Shown: one piece after another, positions 33,746 to 42,558 of the stretch
Layout: every line of letters begins with the position of its first letter
Numbering within the stretch: the stretch's first letter is position 1
Assembly: GCA_031119555.1 (NCBI GenBank)
Contig: JAVHXQ010000031.1
Coordinates: 1 to 43,214, forward strand
Length of the DNA: 43,214 nt
DNA from: Candidatus Dactylopiibacterium sp.
GTDB lineage: Bacteria > Pseudomonadota > Gammaproteobacteria > Burkholderiales > Rhodocyclaceae
Reading direction: 5' to 3'
The notes under the pieces: model-generated
Seen by the model: only the letters and a program-made list of their open reading frames with translations
Databases searched by the model: none
What the model was told of the DNA's origin: nothing
Position numbers and translations under genes: made by a program

Positions 33746-34807
33746 CTACTCTAGCACCGAGTCGGCGTGCATGCCCGGCGCCCAGCGCAGACGGCCCTGC
33801 AGACCGGCCGTGAGGAAGATGCGCCCCGCCGCGTCCACGCGCATCACGTCGTCGACGCCGCAGCGTCGCGCCATCTCGCGCCAGCCCGCATCCCCCGCCA
33901 GGAAGATCGGCTTGCTTGCCACGTCGGAGACCAGGCCAGCTTGCGCGCGTGGCGTCACCAGCACCGTCACCGCCTGGGTATGGTGGGCCGGCTCGCCGGT
34001 GGCCGGGTCGATGAGGTGGCTGAAGCGCTGCCCATCGAGTTCGAAGAAGCGCTGGTAGTCGCCCGAAGTGCCGATCGCCTCGCCATCGTAGAGCGGCAGC
34101 GTGCCGATGGGGCCGGCTTCACGCGGATGCTGGATGCCCACCATCCACGGCTGCCCTCCCTTGCTGCCCAGCGCCATGACGTTGCCGCCGATGTTGATGA
34201 GCGCATTCCGGACGCCGTGCTCCCGCAGGATCTGCGCCGCCCGGTCCAGCGCGTAGCCCTTCACGATGCCGCCGAGGTCGAGCGCCACGGCGCGGTTCGC
34301 GCTGCTGACGCGGTGGCCGTCGATGCGCAGGTCGGTCACGCGCGGGCGGGCCGCCGTCTGCGCGCGCAAGGCGGCCGGATCGGGCCTGCGCGGCGTGAAG
34401 CTGTCGCCGTGAAAGCCCCACAGCGTGATGAGATGACCGATCGCGGGTTCGAACAGCCCGTCGCCCCGGCGCGCGTACTCCTGTGCGCGCTGCAGGAGGA
34501 AGAGCATCTCGTCGCCGACTTCTTCGCTGCGCCCGTTGGCGAAGGCCGCGTTCAGGCGCGTGAGATCCGATTCCTGCCAGGCGTGGTAACGGCGGTGGAG
34601 GCGGTCGAATTCGCGCAGGACCAGCGAGAGCGCGGTGCGCGCCTGGGCTTCGGGGGTGCCGAAGCTCACGACCTCGACGCGGGTGCCGAAGACGAAGGAT
34701 TCCTGGCGCACGAGCGGGCCGTCGCCGCAGGCACTCAGCCAGCACAGCGAAAAGAGGGCGAGGACGAGACGAAGGACACGCAGCGCGCGCGGCGCGGAAT
34801 GTTGCAT
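33746..34807 (-). CDS. apbE: FAD:protein FMN transferase (ApbE), lipoprotein
   Basis: ApbE attaches FMN covalently to threonine residues of redox proteins such as NqrB, NqrC and RnfG, in the periplasm. The roughly 353-residue protein has a lipoprotein signal with the lipobox LSAC near residue 27. Family motifs are AVALDLGGIVKGYALDRA near residue 170, NIGGNVMALG near residue 203 and FSHLIDPATGEPAHH near residue 263. An in-frame GTG at 34813 is an alternative start. The ATG at 34807 is used because TATCAT ends 6 nt before it. No Nqr, Rnf or other obvious flavinylation target gene is in the window. Confidence 0.92.
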   Translation of the reverse strand: MQHSAPRALRVLRLVLALFSLCWLSACGDGPLVRQESFVFGTRVEVVSFGTPEAQARTALSLVLREFDRLHRRYHAWQESDLTRLNAAFANGRSEEVGDEMLFLLQRAQEYARRGDGLFEPAIGHLITLWGFHGDSFTPRRPDPAALRAQTAARPRVTDLRIDGHRVSSANRAVALDLGGIVKGYALDRAAQILREHGVRNALINIGGNVMALGSKGGQPWMVGIQHPREAGPIGTLPLYDGEAIGTSGDYQRFFELDGQRFSHLIDPATGEPAHHTQAVTVLVTPRAQAGLVSDVASKPIFLAGDAGWREMARRCGVDDVMRVDAAGRIFLTAGLQGRLRWAPGMHADSVLE

Positions 34808-34813
34808 GCGCAC

Positions 34814-34819
34814 ATGATA
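34814..34819 (-). promoter_or_regulatory. -10-like TATCAT box directly before the apbE ATG
   Basis: On the minus strand TATCAT (34819-34814) is followed by 6 nt and the ATG at 34807, with no Shine-Dalgarno sequence between. The layout fits a leaderless transcript, as at the waaQ-like and nrdG-like genes. Confidence 0.4.
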
Positions 34820-34900
34820 CGGCAGGCCTGCCCCTTGGGGCGGATCGGGCGGCGACGGCGCCGCCCGCGCGTGTCGTGCGGGGACCGCGCAGGGCGGGGC

Positions 34901-35707
34901 TCAGGCGTCGCCGCGCAGCGCGTTCAGGCGTCGCGGCAGCGCCGCTTCGTGCGAGGGCGTGGTGGCGTTGAACTGCGCCGGCGACGTGTTGGTCGGCGCG
35001 CGGCTCAACGCGCTCTGCAGCAATCTGGCGGGGAAGCCGTTCCGTTGCAGCATGAGCTGCGCATAGGCGTCGGCGTCGCGCAGCATCTGCGGGCTGTAAT
35101 CGGCGCGCGCGAGGCCGCGTGCGAGCCGCCGCACGCTGGCGTCCTCATCTTCGAAGAGCGTGGCGGTGCCCAGGCGCAGCAGCGTTCCGGCCACCGCGGC
35201 GTTGAGGGCGTGGCGGTAATGGAGATGGCCCAGCTCCACGCACAGCAGGGCGAGCTGCTGGTCGGGGTCGGGCACGGTGGCGAAGAAGCGCTCCGAGACG
35301 AGAATCTCGCCATCGGGCAGCGTTGCGAGCCGGAAATCGCTGTTGCCCGAGGGGCGATACACCAGCCGGTAGGGCGGTGCGCCGGCGGGGGGGGCGATGA
35401 GCTGCCCGAAACGGGCCTGGAGCTGCTCGAAGGCGGGCGGCGGCGGCGCGCTGGCGGGGCGCACGCTGCGTTCATCCAGCGTGGTGAGCATGGCCTGCGA
35501 GGCGTCGCGGACCCAGCTCGCCGGCAGGCTCTGACCCAGTGCGCGGGCGAGCGCCGGCGCACAGAAATGGAACACGATGAACCCCAGCACCATCGCGGCG
35601 CCGGAGAGGATCAGCGCGCGTTGGCGCGCACGCAAGGGCCGGGCGGGTGTCCGGGGCGCGCGGGCAGCGGCTTCGGACGGCCGCGCGGGGCTGTAGGAGA
35701 GCTTCAT
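34901..35707 (-). CDS. M48 peptidase-like membrane protein with degenerate zinc site
   Basis: A 268-residue protein with a proline- and arginine-rich cytoplasmic N-terminus, one transmembrane helix (about residues 31-50) and a C-terminal domain like M48 metallopeptidases. The zinc motif HExGH is replaced by VELGH at residues 157-161 (CVELGHLHYRH), so the first His ligand is lost. The third-ligand EAD is RDADAY at 210-215. The C-terminal TTPSHEAALPRRLNAL segment still matches the family's THPxxxxR motif. The fold is therefore kept but catalysis is doubtful. The start is uncertain: a GTG at 35737 is also in frame, and CATAAT at 35745-35740 may be a -10 box. Its role is unknown. Confidence 0.75.
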   Translation of the reverse strand: MKLSYSPARPSEAAARAPRTPARPLRARQRALILSGAAMVLGFIVFHFCAPALARALGQSLPASWVRDASQAMLTTLDERSVRPASAPPPPAFEQLQARFGQLIAPPAGAPPYRLVYRPSGNSDFRLATLPDGEILVSERFFATVPDPDQQLALLCVELGHLHYRHALNAAVAGTLLRLGTATLFEDEDASVRRLARGLARADYSPQMLRDADAYAQLMLQRNGFPARLLQSALSRAPTNTSPAQFNATTPSHEAALPRRLNALRGDA

Positions 35708-35893
35708 GGGGAGACAAACCGGGGCGCGATCATGCACTGATTATGTTCATGGCGCCGGAGACGGCAGGCCGCGCGCCCGTTGGGGCGTAGCGGTGTGGAT
35801 GGGCCTGCACGGAGGGGCCGGTGCCGCCTCCGGCCCGCGCGGCGACGCGCGGGCGCGGAGGGCTTCGGGCGAGCGCGCGAGCGCCGGCCGGGC

Positions 35894-36829
35894 TCAGAGC
35901 GTTTCGAGCGCTTCGATCACGCGCGGCGCGATGGCGTAGCCCGTCTGCTGCTCGATCTCGACCATGCAGGTCGGGCTCGTGACGTTGATCTCGGTGAGCT
36001 GGCCGCCGATCATGTCCAGCCCCACCAGCAGCAGGCCGCGTTCCCAGAGCACCGGGGCGAGCGCCTCGGCGACTTCCTTCTCGCGCGCCGTCAGCGGCAT
36101 CGCCACGCCGCGTCCGCCGACCGCCAGGTTGCCTCGAGTCTCGCCCGCCATCGGAATGCGCGCGAGGCTGTAGGGCATGACTTCGCCGCCGACCAGCAGC
36201 ACGCGCTTGTCGCCTTCGGCGATCTCGGGGATGAAGCGCTGCGCCATGATCGTGCGCTGGCCGTTGTGACTCAGCGTTTCGATGATGGCGTTACGGTTGG
36301 GGTCGTCGCGCCGCACGCGGAAGATGCCGACGCCGCCCATGCCGTCGAGCGGCTTGAGGATCACGTCGCCGAGTTCGTCGATGAAGGCGTTCAGCCGCGC
36401 GGCTTCGCGCGCGACCAGCGTGGTCGGCGTGAGCTGCGGGAACTCGGCGATCGAGAGCTTCTCGGAATGATCGCGGATCGCGCGCGGGTCGTTGAACACG
36501 CGTGCGCCCTGCGCCGCGGCGCGCTCGAGCATCCAGGTGGCGGCGACGTACTCGGCGTCGAAGGGCGGGTCCTGGCGCATGAGGATGGCGCCGAACTCGG
36601 TGAGCAGCGTGTCGCGGCTGTCCAGGCGCTCGAACCAGGCGTGGTCGTCGTCGCGGAGGGCGAGTTCGTGCGCCATGGCGCTGACCTTGCCGTCGCGCAC
36701 GGCGAGGCTGTCGCGATGGATCGCGAACACGCCGTGGCCGCGCGCGCGCGCCGCGCGCATCATGGCCACGCTGGAATCCTTGTAGGGCTTGAGCGCGTCG
36801 AGCGGATCGACGATGAACGCGATCTTCAT
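35894..36829 (-). CDS. gshB: Glutathione synthetase
   Basis: GshB adds glycine to gamma-glutamylcysteine with ATP, the last step to glutathione. The 311-residue product is normal length. The N-terminal domain starts MKIAFIVDPLDALKPYKDS. The ATP-grasp domain has DVILKPLDGMGGVGIFR near residue 153, RVLLVGGEVMPYSLARIP near residue 205 and the metal-binding LTEINVTSPTCMVEIEQQTG near residue 277. The ATG at 36829 overlaps the gshA stop (ATGA), so the two are coupled. About 186 bases without a recognised gene follow before the M48-like gene. Confidence 0.96.
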   Translation of the reverse strand: MKIAFIVDPLDALKPYKDSSVAMMRAARARGHGVFAIHRDSLAVRDGKVSAMAHELALRDDDHAWFERLDSRDTLLTEFGAILMRQDPPFDAEYVAATWMLERAAAQGARVFNDPRAIRDHSEKLSIAEFPQLTPTTLVAREAARLNAFIDELGDVILKPLDGMGGVGIFRVRRDDPNRNAIIETLSHNGQRTIMAQRFIPEIAEGDKRVLLVGGEVMPYSLARIPMAGETRGNLAVGGRGVAMPLTAREKEVAEALAPVLWERGLLLVGLDMIGGQLTEINVTSPTCMVEIEQQTGYAIAPRVIEALETL

Positions 36830-38118
36830 GCCGCCACCATTTCTGCCGGAGCGGTCTGCTCGATCTCCAGCGCGCCCGCCAGCAGGGCCAGGCGGGCGAT
36901 CACGCCGTAGGCATAGAAGCGGTTGGGCGGGGCGTCGCTGGCCTTCTTGCAGTCGGGCACGTTGCAACAGGTCTCGAAGGCGAGCGGCTCGAAGTGCATG
37001 CCGGGGGCATTGAGGTTCTCGTCGCGGCCGCGCTCGGCGTGCACGCGGTAGAAGCCGCCCACGACGTAGTGGTCCATCATGTAGACGACCGGCTCGGCGA
37101 CGCCGCCATTCACGGTTTCCAGCGTGTGCACGCCTTCCTGGATGATGACCTCGGAGACCTGCTGGCCCTCCTTGATGACGCTCATCTTGTTGCGCTGGCG
37201 GCGGTTCAGGCCGGTGACCTCGCTTGCGTCGCGCACGGTCATGACGCCCATGCCGTAGGTGCCGGCGTCCGCCTTGACGACCACGAAGGGTGTCTCGGTG
37301 ATGCCGTATTCGGCGTACTTGCGGCGGATCATCGCGAGCAGCGAATCGACTTGCGCGGCCAGGGCGTCCTCACCCGTGCGCTCGTGGAAGTTGAGTTCCC
37401 CGCAGTGGCCGAAATACGGATTCACGAGCCAGGGATCGATGTCGAGCAGGCGCGCGAAACGCGCGGCCACTTCGTCGTAGGCGGCGAAGTGCTTGGACTT
37501 GCGCCGCGTCGCCCAGCCGGCATGCAGCGGCGGCAGCAGCCATTGTTCGTCCAGCCCCTGCAGGATCGCCGGCGCGCCGGCCGAGAGATCGTTGTTGAGC
37601 AGGATCGCACAGGGGTCGAAATCCTTCAGGCCGAGGCGGTTGCCCTGCCGCAGCAGGGGTTCGAGCACCAGGTTGCCGCCATCGGGCAGCGCGATGGGGG
37701 TGGGCGCGGTCACTTCGGGCAGCAGCGAGCCGATGCGCACGTCCAGCCCCGCGAGACCCAGGATCTGCGCGATGCGTGCCACGTTCTGCAGGTAGAACTG
37801 GTTGCGCGTGTGGTTCTCGGGAATCAGCAGCAGGCGGCTGGCGTCGGGGCACAGGCGCTCCACGGCGGTGTGCGCGGCCTGCACGCACAACGGCAGGAAG
37901 TCGTCGGGAAGATTGTTGAACCCGCCGGGGAAGAGGTTCATGTCCACGGGGGCGAGTTTGAATCCGCTGTTGCGCAGGTCGACCGAGCCGTAGAAGGGCG
38001 GCATGTGGTCCAGCCATTCGGCGCGGAACCATTGTTCGATGCGCGTGGCGTTGTCGAGCAGGCGGCGCTCGAGATCCTGCAACGGGCCGGAGAGGGCGGT
38101 GGTCAGATGCGGCACCAT
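36826..38118 (-). CDS. gshA: Glutamate-cysteine ligase (proteobacterial type 2)
   Basis: This is the first enzyme of glutathione synthesis. The 430-residue protein is of the distinct betaproteobacterial GshA family (TIGR02049-like), unrelated in length and sequence to the E. coli enzyme. Recognisable segments are FYGSVDLRNSGFKLAPVDMN near residue 42, LIPENHTRNQFYLQNVARI near residue 97, PFVVVKADAGTYGMGVMTVR near residue 275 and QEGVHTLETVNGGVAEPVVY near residue 325. The ATG at 38118 follows AGAGG and the frame before it is shadow of ribBA on the other strand. It heads the gshA-gshB unit and is divergent from ribBA. Confidence 0.94.
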   Translation of the reverse strand: MVPHLTTALSGPLQDLERRLLDNATRIEQWFRAEWLDHMPPFYGSVDLRNSGFKLAPVDMNLFPGGFNNLPDDFLPLCVQAAHTAVERLCPDASRLLLIPENHTRNQFYLQNVARIAQILGLAGLDVRIGSLLPEVTAPTPIALPDGGNLVLEPLLRQGNRLGLKDFDPCAILLNNDLSAGAPAILQGLDEQWLLPPLHAGWATRRKSKHFAAYDEVAARFARLLDIDPWLVNPYFGHCGELNFHERTGEDALAAQVDSLLAMIRRKYAEYGITETPFVVVKADAGTYGMGVMTVRDASEVTGLNRRQRNKMSVIKEGQQVSEVIIQEGVHTLETVNGGVAEPVVYMMDHYVVGGFYRVHAERGRDENLNAPGMHFEPLAFETCCNVPDCKKASDAPPNRFYAYGVIARLALLAGALEIEQTAPAEMVAA

Positions 38119-38221
38119 GTTCAGCCTCTTTTCGATTGGGGGTTGGGCGGCTTGCCGGGCAGGGGATGGTAACTCATCCGTGCGCCGGGGGCGTCTACCG
38201 GCGCCGGGGCGTCGAATCGCG

Positions 38222-38227
38222 TAAAAT
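38222..38227 (+). promoter_or_regulatory. Probable -10 box (TAAAAT) for the ribBA operon
   Basis: TAAAAT lies 37 nt before the small upstream ORF and about 108 nt before the ribBA start, in the divergent region between gshA and ribBA. No clear -35 element is seen. No FMN riboswitch motif is present in the leader. Confidence 0.4.
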
Positions 38228-38263
38228 CCCCGCTTGCTCATCAAGCCCCGAAGGGGAAATTCC

Positions 38264-38338
38264 ATGTTTTCCGGATCTGCAGCGGCCTCTGGCCGTACCT
38301 GCCCAGGTTCCCGCGCCGCCACGAAGGAGTCCGCATGA
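38264..38338 (+). CDS. Short upstream ORF overlapping the ribBA start (leader peptide candidate)
   Basis: A 24-codon ORF begins with ATG 7 nt after a good AAGGGG ribosome-binding site. It ends with TGA inside the ATGA that also holds the ribBA start codon at 38335. The peptide ([20 protein letters not shown], then KESA) shows no known domain. Its SD sequence also forms one arm of a small hairpin, ccccgaagggg. The layout would couple ribBA translation to that of the short ORF. Whether the peptide is functional is unknown; it may be a translational-coupling device only. Confidence 0.4.
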   Translation: MFSGSAAASGRTCPGSRAATKESA

Positions 38339-39450
38339 GCGGCGTCCAGCTCGCGTCCGTGCGCGACATCATCGAAGACATCCGCGCCGGCCGGATGGTG
38401 ATCCTCGTCGACGACGAAGATCGCGAGAATGAAGGCGACATCGTGATCGCCGCCCAGCACATCACGCCCGAAGCCATCAACTTCATGGCCCGCCACGCGC
38501 GTGGCCTGATCTGTCTCACGCTCACCGAAGAGCGCTGCCGCCAGCTCGGTCTCAACCCCATGGCGCGCGACAACCGCAGCCAGTTCTCGACGGCCTTCAC
38601 GGTTTCCATCGAGGCGGCGCAAGGCGTGACCACCGGCATCTCGGCGGCCGACCGCGCGCGCACCGTGCAGGCCGCCGTGGCGCGTGGCGCCAAGCCCGCC
38701 GACATCGTTCAGCCCGGCCATATCTTTCCGATCCAGGCCAAGCCCGGCGGCGTGCTCGTGCGCGCCGGCCATACCGAGGCGGGCTGCGATCTGGCCGCGC
38801 TCGCGGGGCTGGAGCCCGCCGCCGTGATCTGCGAGATCATGAACGAGGACGGCTCCATGTCGCGCCTGCCCGACCTGATCCCCTTCGCGCAGCAGCACGG
38901 TCTCAAGATCGGCACCATCCGCGATCTGATCCATTACCGCGCCGCCGTCGAGAAGCTCGTCGAGCGCGTGGCCGACAAGCCCGTGCCGACCGCGCACGGC
39001 GAGTTCCGCCTCGCGGCCTTCTCCGACCGGGCCTCCGATGAAATCCACTTCGCGCTCTACAAGGGCGAGATCCGCCCCGACGTGGAAACCCTCGTGCGCG
39101 TGCATGAGCCGGTTTCGGTCATCGATTTCCTCGATCCGCTGAGCCAGCGCCACAGCTTCGCCATCGACACCGCGCTCGCGCGCATCGCCGCGCACGGGCA
39201 GGGCGTGCTGATCCTGCTGCGCCGCGCCGAGAGCCGCGACGAAATGCTTGCCGCGCTGGGCGCAGAAGGCGTGCCCGCCGACACCGGCAAGCCGGCCGCG
39301 AAATGGGACCCGCGCCTCTTCGGCATCGGCGCCCAGATCCTGCGCGACCTCGGCGTGGGCAAGATGCGCGTCATGGCCAAGGCACGCCGCATCCCCAGCA
39401 TGACGGGCTTCGGCCTCGAAGTGACGGGCTACGAAGAACCCGAAAACTGA
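38335..39450 (+). CDS. ribBA: 3,4-dihydroxy-2-butanone 4-phosphate synthase with degenerate GTP cyclohydrolase II domain
   Basis: The N-terminal RibB domain (about residues 1-203) forms the four-carbon precursor of riboflavin from ribulose 5-phosphate. It has the catalytic [18 protein letters not shown] near residue 23 and [20 protein letters not shown] near residue 138. The C-terminal half is RibA-like but lacks the CX10CXC zinc ligands: the aligned segment reads [15 protein letters not shown] with no cysteines. It therefore should not have GTP cyclohydrolase II activity, as known for RibBX-type proteins. A separate active RibA must be encoded elsewhere. It starts at 38335 behind AAGGAG and heads the ribBA-ribH-nusB operon. 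Confidence 0.93.
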   Translation: MSGVQLASVRDIIEDIRAGRMVILVDDEDRENEGDIVIAAQHITPEAINFMARHARGLICLTLTEERCRQLGLNPMARDNRSQFSTAFTVSIEAAQGVTTGISAADRARTVQAAVARGAKPADIVQPGHIFPIQAKPGGVLVRAGHTEAGCDLAALAGLEPAAVICEIMNEDGSMSRLPDLIPFAQQHGLKIGTIRDLIHYRAAVEKLVERVADKPVPTAHGEFRLAAFSDRASDEIHFALYKGEIRPDVETLVRVHEPVSVIDFLDPLSQRHSFAIDTALARIAAHGQGVLILLRRAESRDEMLAALGAEGVPADTGKPAAKWDPRLFGIGAQILRDLGVGKMRVMAKARRIPSMTGFGLEVTGYEEPEN

Positions 39451-39469
39451 GTCTCCGCACGGAAAGAAC

Positions 39470-39934
39470 ATGTCCAACATCAACGAAATCGCGCCCGATC
39501 TCTCGGGCCAGGGTCTGCGCATCGGCATCGTCACCGGCCGCTTCAACGGTGAAGTCGGTGACGGCCTGCTGACCGCCTGCCTGGCCGAACTCGCGACGCG
39601 CGGCGTGGCCGCCGACGACGTGCTCGTCTGCAAGGTACCCGGCGCGCTCGAAATGCCGCTCACGCTGCAGACACTGGCGCAGAGCGGCCGCTACGACGCC
39701 CTGGTGGCGCTGGGCGCCGTGATCCGCGGCGACACCTATCATTTCGAGGTGGTTTCCAACGAGATGGCGAGCGGCATCACGCGCGTCCAGCTCGACACCG
39801 GCATGCCCATCGCCAATGGCGTGCTGACCACCAACACCGACGAACAGGCCGCCGTGCGCATGCAAGTGAAGGGGCGCGAATGCGCCCAGTGCGCCATCGA
39901 GATGGCCAACCTCCTGAGAAAGATCCGCGCATGA
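39470..39934 (+). CDS. ribH: 6,7-dimethyl-8-ribityllumazine synthase
   Basis: RibH condenses the products of the two riboflavin branches to lumazine, the penultimate step of riboflavin synthesis. The 154-residue product has the substrate-binding motif [15 protein letters not shown] near residue 20 and [16 protein letters not shown] near residue 55. [20 protein letters not shown], near residue 84, contains the catalytic His. [11 protein letters not shown] follows near residue 118. It lies 19 bases after ribBA, with GGAAAG upstream, and its stop overlaps the nusB start (ATGA). Confidence 0.96.
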   Translation: MSNINEIAPDLSGQGLRIGIVTGRFNGEVGDGLLTACLAELATRGVAADDVLVCKVPGALEMPLTLQTLAQSGRYDALVALGAVIRGDTYHFEVVSNEMASGITRVQLDTGMPIANGVLTTNTDEQAAVRMQVKGRECAQCAIEMANLLRKIRA

Positions 39935-40404
39935 GCGAAGCTCCCGACGAAATCCGCAAGACCCCGCGCCGCCTCGCGCGCGAAGTGGCCATGCAAGGCC
40001 TCTACCAGTGGCGCATGAGCGGCAACTCGCTGCCCGTCATCGAAGAAACCCTCGAGCATGACAGCGCCGAATGGGCGCGCGCCGACAAGCCGCTCGCCCT
40101 CGTGCTGCTGCGCGGCGCCGCTGGCAACGCCGAAGCGCTCGAAGCCTCGGTGGCCGCGTTCGTCGACCGCCCGCTGGCGGAAGTCTCGCCAATCGAGCGC
40201 GCCATCCTGCTGCTCGGCGCCTACGAACTCACGCATCGCATCGAGACGCCCTACCGCGTCGTCATCAACGAGGCCATCGAACTCGCCAAGGCCTTTGGCG
40301 GCACCGACGGCCATCGCTACATCAATGGCGTGCTCGACAAGTTCGCGCCCACGGTGCGCGCGGCCGAAGTGGAGCACGCGGCCAAGCAAAGGAAGAAGGA
40401 CTGA
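39931..40404 (+). CDS. nusB: Transcription antitermination protein NusB
   Basis: NusB binds boxA RNA with NusE (S10) and supports antitermination of rRNA operons. The 157-residue all-helical protein has [19 protein letters not shown] near residue 12. The C-terminal conserved blocks are [20 protein letters not shown] near residue 90 and [20 protein letters not shown] near residue 113. The ATG at 39931 overlaps the ribH stop. About 70 bases separate it from thiL. The ribH-nusB pairing is widely conserved. Confidence 0.95.
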   Translation: MSEAPDEIRKTPRRLAREVAMQGLYQWRMSGNSLPVIEETLEHDSAEWARADKPLALVLLRGAAGNAEALEASVAAFVDRPLAEVSPIERAILLLGAYELTHRIETPYRVVINEAIELAKAFGGTDGHRYINGVLDKFAPTVRAAEVEHAAKQRKKD

Positions 40405-40474
40405 GCGCCGGGCGCGGACCGAAGCCCCGGCAAGGCCGGAGCTTCGCGCGCGCGCCCCGCGTCCGGTCGTGACC

Positions 40475-41431
40475 ATGCCCGGCGAATTCGATCTCATCCG
40501 GCGCTGCTTCCAGACCCCGACCAGCCACACCGTGCTGGGTGTCGGGGACGATGGCGCCGTGTTCGCGCCGCGCCCCGGCATGCAGCTCGTGGTGTCGACC
40601 GACATGCTGGTCGCCGGGCGCCACTTTCTGCCCGATGCCGACCCCGGCCTGCTGGGCTGGAAAACCGCGGCCGTGAACGTATCCGACATGGCCGCGATGG
40701 GTGCCGAGCCGCGCTGGATCACGCTGGCCCTGGCGCTGCCGGAGATCGATCTGCCGTGGGTGGAAGCCTTCTCGCGCGGCTTCCGGGCGTGCTGCGAAGG
40801 CTTCGGCATCGACTGGGTCGGCGGCGACACCACGCGTGGCCCGCTCAACCTGTGCCCCACGATCTTCGGCGAGGTGCCGGCGGGGCAGGCGATCCGCCGC
40901 GACGGCGCGCGCCATGGCGACGACATCTGGATCTCGGGCTGGCCCGGCATGGCGGCGCTGGGGCTCGCGCACCTGCGCGACGCGCTGGAACTCGTCGGCG
41001 AATGGTCGGCCTGCTGCGTCGAGCGCCTGCACCGGCCCATGCCGCGCGTGGCGCTTGGCGTGAGCCTGCGCGGCGTGGCGAGCGCGATGCTGGATGTCTC
41101 CGATGGGCTGCTCGGCGATCTCGCGCACATTCTCGAGCGCTCCGATGCGGGCGCCCTGCTCGACGAATCCGCGCTGCCGCTGGCGCCGCTGCTGGCGGCC
41201 TGCCGTCGCACCGAAAGCGCGACCTCCGCCCTGCTGAGCGGGGGCGACGATTACGAACTGCTGTTCTGTGCCCCGCGCGAGGCGCGCGGCCAGATCGAGG
41301 CGCTCGCGCGCCATATCGAACTGCCGCTGCACCGCATCGGGCGCATCCTCGACAAGCCGGGGCTCTGGATGCAGCGCGGCAGCGGCGTGACCGAAGCCAT
41401 CGCGCCGCGCGGCTTCGACCATTTTGCGTGA
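40475..41431 (+). CDS. thiL: Thiamine-monophosphate kinase
   Basis: ThiL phosphorylates thiamine monophosphate to the active cofactor thiamine diphosphate. The 318-residue product has the PurM/AIR-synthase-like fold. Its motifs are LGVGDDGAVFAPRPG near residue 20, VVSTDMLVAGRHFLPD near residue 37 and TAAVNVSDMAAMGAEPRW near residue 62. The C-terminal set is GGDTTRGPL near residue 116, ASAMLDVSDGLLGDLAHIL near residue 200 and LSGGDDYELLF near residue 252. ATG at 40475 is used; a GTG at 40469 is also in frame. It precedes pgpA by 60 bases, as in many betaproteobacteria. Confidence 0.95.
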   Translation: MPGEFDLIRRCFQTPTSHTVLGVGDDGAVFAPRPGMQLVVSTDMLVAGRHFLPDADPGLLGWKTAAVNVSDMAAMGAEPRWITLALALPEIDLPWVEAFSRGFRACCEGFGIDWVGGDTTRGPLNLCPTIFGEVPAGQAIRRDGARHGDDIWISGWPGMAALGLAHLRDALELVGEWSACCVERLHRPMPRVALGVSLRGVASAMLDVSDGLLGDLAHILERSDAGALLDESALPLAPLLAACRRTESATSALLSGGDDYELLFCAPREARGQIEALARHIELPLHRIGRILDKPGLWMQRGSGVTEAIAPRGFDHFA

Positions 41432-41491
41432 CGGAGCGCATGCCTCCGTTGCTTCCCTGAACGCGCCCCGCGGGCGCCGCGAGTGCCATCC

Positions 41492-41973
<482 letters not shown>

Positions 41974-41977
<4 letters not shown>

Positions 41978-42558
41978 AAACGCCCGCTTCCGCCCTGATG
42001 GATTTCCTGCTCAACCTCGATGCCCTCAAGGCCGTCGAGCGACGCACGCTGCCCTCGGGCCTCGCGCGCCTCGAGAACAGCGCCGAGCACAGCTGGCACG
42101 TCGCGCTCAGCGCCTTGCTCTTCGCGCGCGAATGCGCCTTCGCCGTGGATGCCAGCCATGCCGCGCTGCTGTTGCTGATGCACGACGTGCCCGAGATCGG
42201 CTGCGGCGACACCTTCGCCTACAGCGCCGACGCGGAGGCCGCCTCGATGCGCGAGCGCGCCGCCCTGGAAGTCCTGCTCGCGCCGCTGGCGCCCCGCGAC
42301 GCGAGCGGACTGCGGGCCTTGTGGGAGGAGTTCGCCGCCAATGCCACGCCCGAAGCGCGCTATGCCAATGCGCTCGACCGTCTGCTTCCCGTGCTGCACA
42401 ACCTCAGCCATGATGGCCTGTCATGGCGTCAGCACGGCGTGCGCCTCGAGCAGGTGATCGCGCGCGTGGGCTGCGTCGGCGAGGTCCTGCCGGGCGTCTG
42501 GGCCTTGCTGCGGCCGCGCCTGGAAGCTCATTTCGCGGGAGTCACGCATGCACACTGA
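41974..42558 (+). CDS. HD-domain phosphohydrolase (YfbR/5'-nucleotidase-like)
   Basis: A 194-residue HD-superfamily protein. The metal-binding histidines and aspartates are visible in NSAEHSWHVALSALLFA near residue 30, LLMHDVPEIGCGDTFAYSAD near residue 67 (the HD pair) and ARYANALDRLLPVLHNL near residue 128. The pattern is close to the HD_3 group that includes the deoxynucleoside 5'-monophosphatase YfbR, so nucleotide dephosphorylation is likely, but the substrate is not known. It is translationally coupled to pgpA and overlaps pncC by 11 bases, so it is part of the operon. Confidence 0.85.

Noticed and set aside
38119..38334. FMN riboswitch before ribBA
   Set aside because: The conserved FMN aptamer blocks are absent; only a short hairpin and the small upstream ORF are seen.
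38119..39663. N-terminal extension of the gshA frame by about 515 codons across ribBA
   Set aside because: The extension is antisense to ribBA; gshA has a good ribosome-binding site and family-typical length from 38118.
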